From SYAN01 sp049459795 (GTDB taxonomy: Bacteria > Actinomycetota > Actinomycetes > Nanopelagicales > Nanopelagicaceae), in contig JBMUDS010000025.1 of the NCBI GenBank assembly GCA_049459795.1, positions 1-14,619 on the forward strand: a stretch of DNA of 14,619 bases, in the 5' to 3' direction. Below, piece by piece: positions 14,077-14,619 of this stretch. How positions within the stretch are numbered: the stretch's first letter is position 1; each line of letters starts with the position of its first letter. Both the position numbers and the translations under genes were made by a program. The notes under the pieces were generated by a model. It was not told the origin of the DNA. It was given only the letters and a program-made list of their open reading frames with translations, and did not search any database.

Positions 14077-14619
14077 ATGTCTCGTCGTTCGATATCTGCC
14101 GCACTTTTCTTAGCAGTCACTCTTGCAGTCTCTTCTGGTTGCAGTTCCGAATCGGTTTTTTCTGGGGACAACGTTCAGGAAGTAGAACGCAACCTCCTCA
14201 CTGGGCTGCCGGGTTCCAACAATCGGATCATCGCGGCGAAGATCGACGACACGCGATCAGCGCATCCTCAAGTAGGAATCGAAAGCGCGGATGTGGTCTA
14301 CATCGAACAGGTCGAAGCAGGTCTGACTCGACTCGTTGCGATCTACTCGTCGAACTATCCGGTGAAGATCGGACCGATTCGATCTGCGCGCATCAGTGAT
14401 ATCGATATCCTCGCAGAATATGGTCGAGTAGGTTTCATCTTCAGCGGAGCTCAATCGAAGATGTATTCCGTAATTGACAACGCGAATCTTGCGAACCTTG
14501 GCGCCCAGAGAAATCCGCCGAGTGTCTACATTCGAGATCCGTTGCGTAACGCACCCACCAATATGTTCGTCTATCCCGAACGTCTTTTGGAGGTCGACAG
14601 GAATGCCGCATCCATAGAT
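14077..14619 (+). CDS. DUF3048 (YerB-like) lipoprotein, partial at right edge
   Basis: The first 181 codons of a gene that continues past the window. The N-terminus is a lipoprotein signal: SRRSIS, a hydrophobic core, then SSGCSS with the lipidated Cys22. The mature part starts a DUF3048 domain: RIIAAKIDDTRSAHPQVGIE, ADVVYIEQVEAGLTRLVA, KIGPIRSARISDIDIL and GFIFSGA are its characteristic segments. Family members are surface lipoproteins without an assigned biochemical role. The ATG at 14077 follows the previous stop directly, with GGAG (14067-14070) six bases upstream, so it belongs to the pgsA-pimA run. Confidence 0.92.
   Translation, partial: MSRRSISAALFLAVTLAVSSGCSSESVFSGDNVQEVERNLLTGLPGSNNRIIAAKIDDTRSAHPQVGIESADVVYIEQVEAGLTRLVAIYSSNYPVKIGPIRSARISDIDILAEYGRVGFIFSGAQSKMYSVIDNANLANLGAQRNPPSVYIRDPLRNAPTNMFVYPERLLEVDRNAASID

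Noticed and set aside
1..14619. CRISPR array, insertion sequence, prophage or defence island
   Set aside because: No repeated spacers, transposase, integrase, terminal inverted repeats or defence-family motifs were seen; all clear genes are chromosomal housekeeping or envelope families.

Overview
The window is ordinary, gene-dense chromosome from an actinobacterium (Actinomycetota) of moderate GC, roughly half. The lineage call rests on three things. The first is the block thrS, HIT protein, pgsA, PIM acyltransferase, pimA, which is a hallmark gene order of phosphatidylinositol- and PIM-making actinobacteria. The second is a Gly(GCC)/Cys(GCA)/Val(GAC) tRNA group. The third is the set of neighbouring families (PGPGW membrane protein, LemA-like protein, DUF3048 lipoprotein). 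Short or absent intergenic gaps, 1-8 base gene overlaps and overlapping convergent 3' ends suggest a compact genome, possibly an aquatic lineage, but genus cannot be read from the sequence. No intergenic stretch exceeds about 130 bases. There is no transposase, integrase, CRISPR array or phage gene.

Layout. (1) 1-466, minus: the 5' part of a DnaQ-like DEDDh exonuclease, running off the left edge. (2) 525-3811, plus: a tight four-gene run encoding an alpha/beta-hydrolase (esterase/MAG-lipase type), a membrane-anchored DUF4864-like protein, an MFS transporter and undecaprenyl-diphosphatase UppP. (3) 5338 down to 3788, minus: tRNA-Gly, tRNA-Cys, a hairpin, a stand-alone phosphomannose-isomerase type cupin, tRNA-Val, then a nitroreductase whose 3' end overlaps uppP. 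(4) 5464-7645, plus: pabB and pabC (4-aminobenzoate for folate) and a small PGPGW membrane protein. (5) 7702-10246, plus: thrS and a HIT nucleotide-binding protein. (6) 10847 down to 10218, minus: a 209-residue protein that looks like an EF-G G domain stripped of its GTP-binding motifs. (7) 10914 to the right edge, plus: pgsA, PIM acyltransferase and pimA, then a LemA-like membrane protein and the start of a DUF3048 lipoprotein.

How the genes fit together: the pgsA-patA-pimA run covers early phosphatidylinositol mannoside synthesis, from PI-phosphate synthase to the first mannosylation and acylation. The cupin, if it is a phosphomannose isomerase/guanylyltransferase-type domain, belongs to the mannose supply for the same pathway. 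UppP recycles the lipid carrier for cell-wall polymers. PabB and PabC act in sequence; the glutaminase partner PabA/TrpG is not in the window.

The clearest pattern beyond the genes is in the starts. Six genes that begin a transcription unit have a TANNNT box ending 6 (five cases) or 7 (one case) bases before the start codon and no convincing Shine-Dalgarno, which is the geometry of leaderless transcripts. Genes inside operons instead use ATGA/GTGA/TGATG overlaps, mostly with Shine-Dalgarno sequences. The best candidate for an undescribed component is the degenerate EF-G-like protein at 10218-10847. I do not see a novel multi-gene system.
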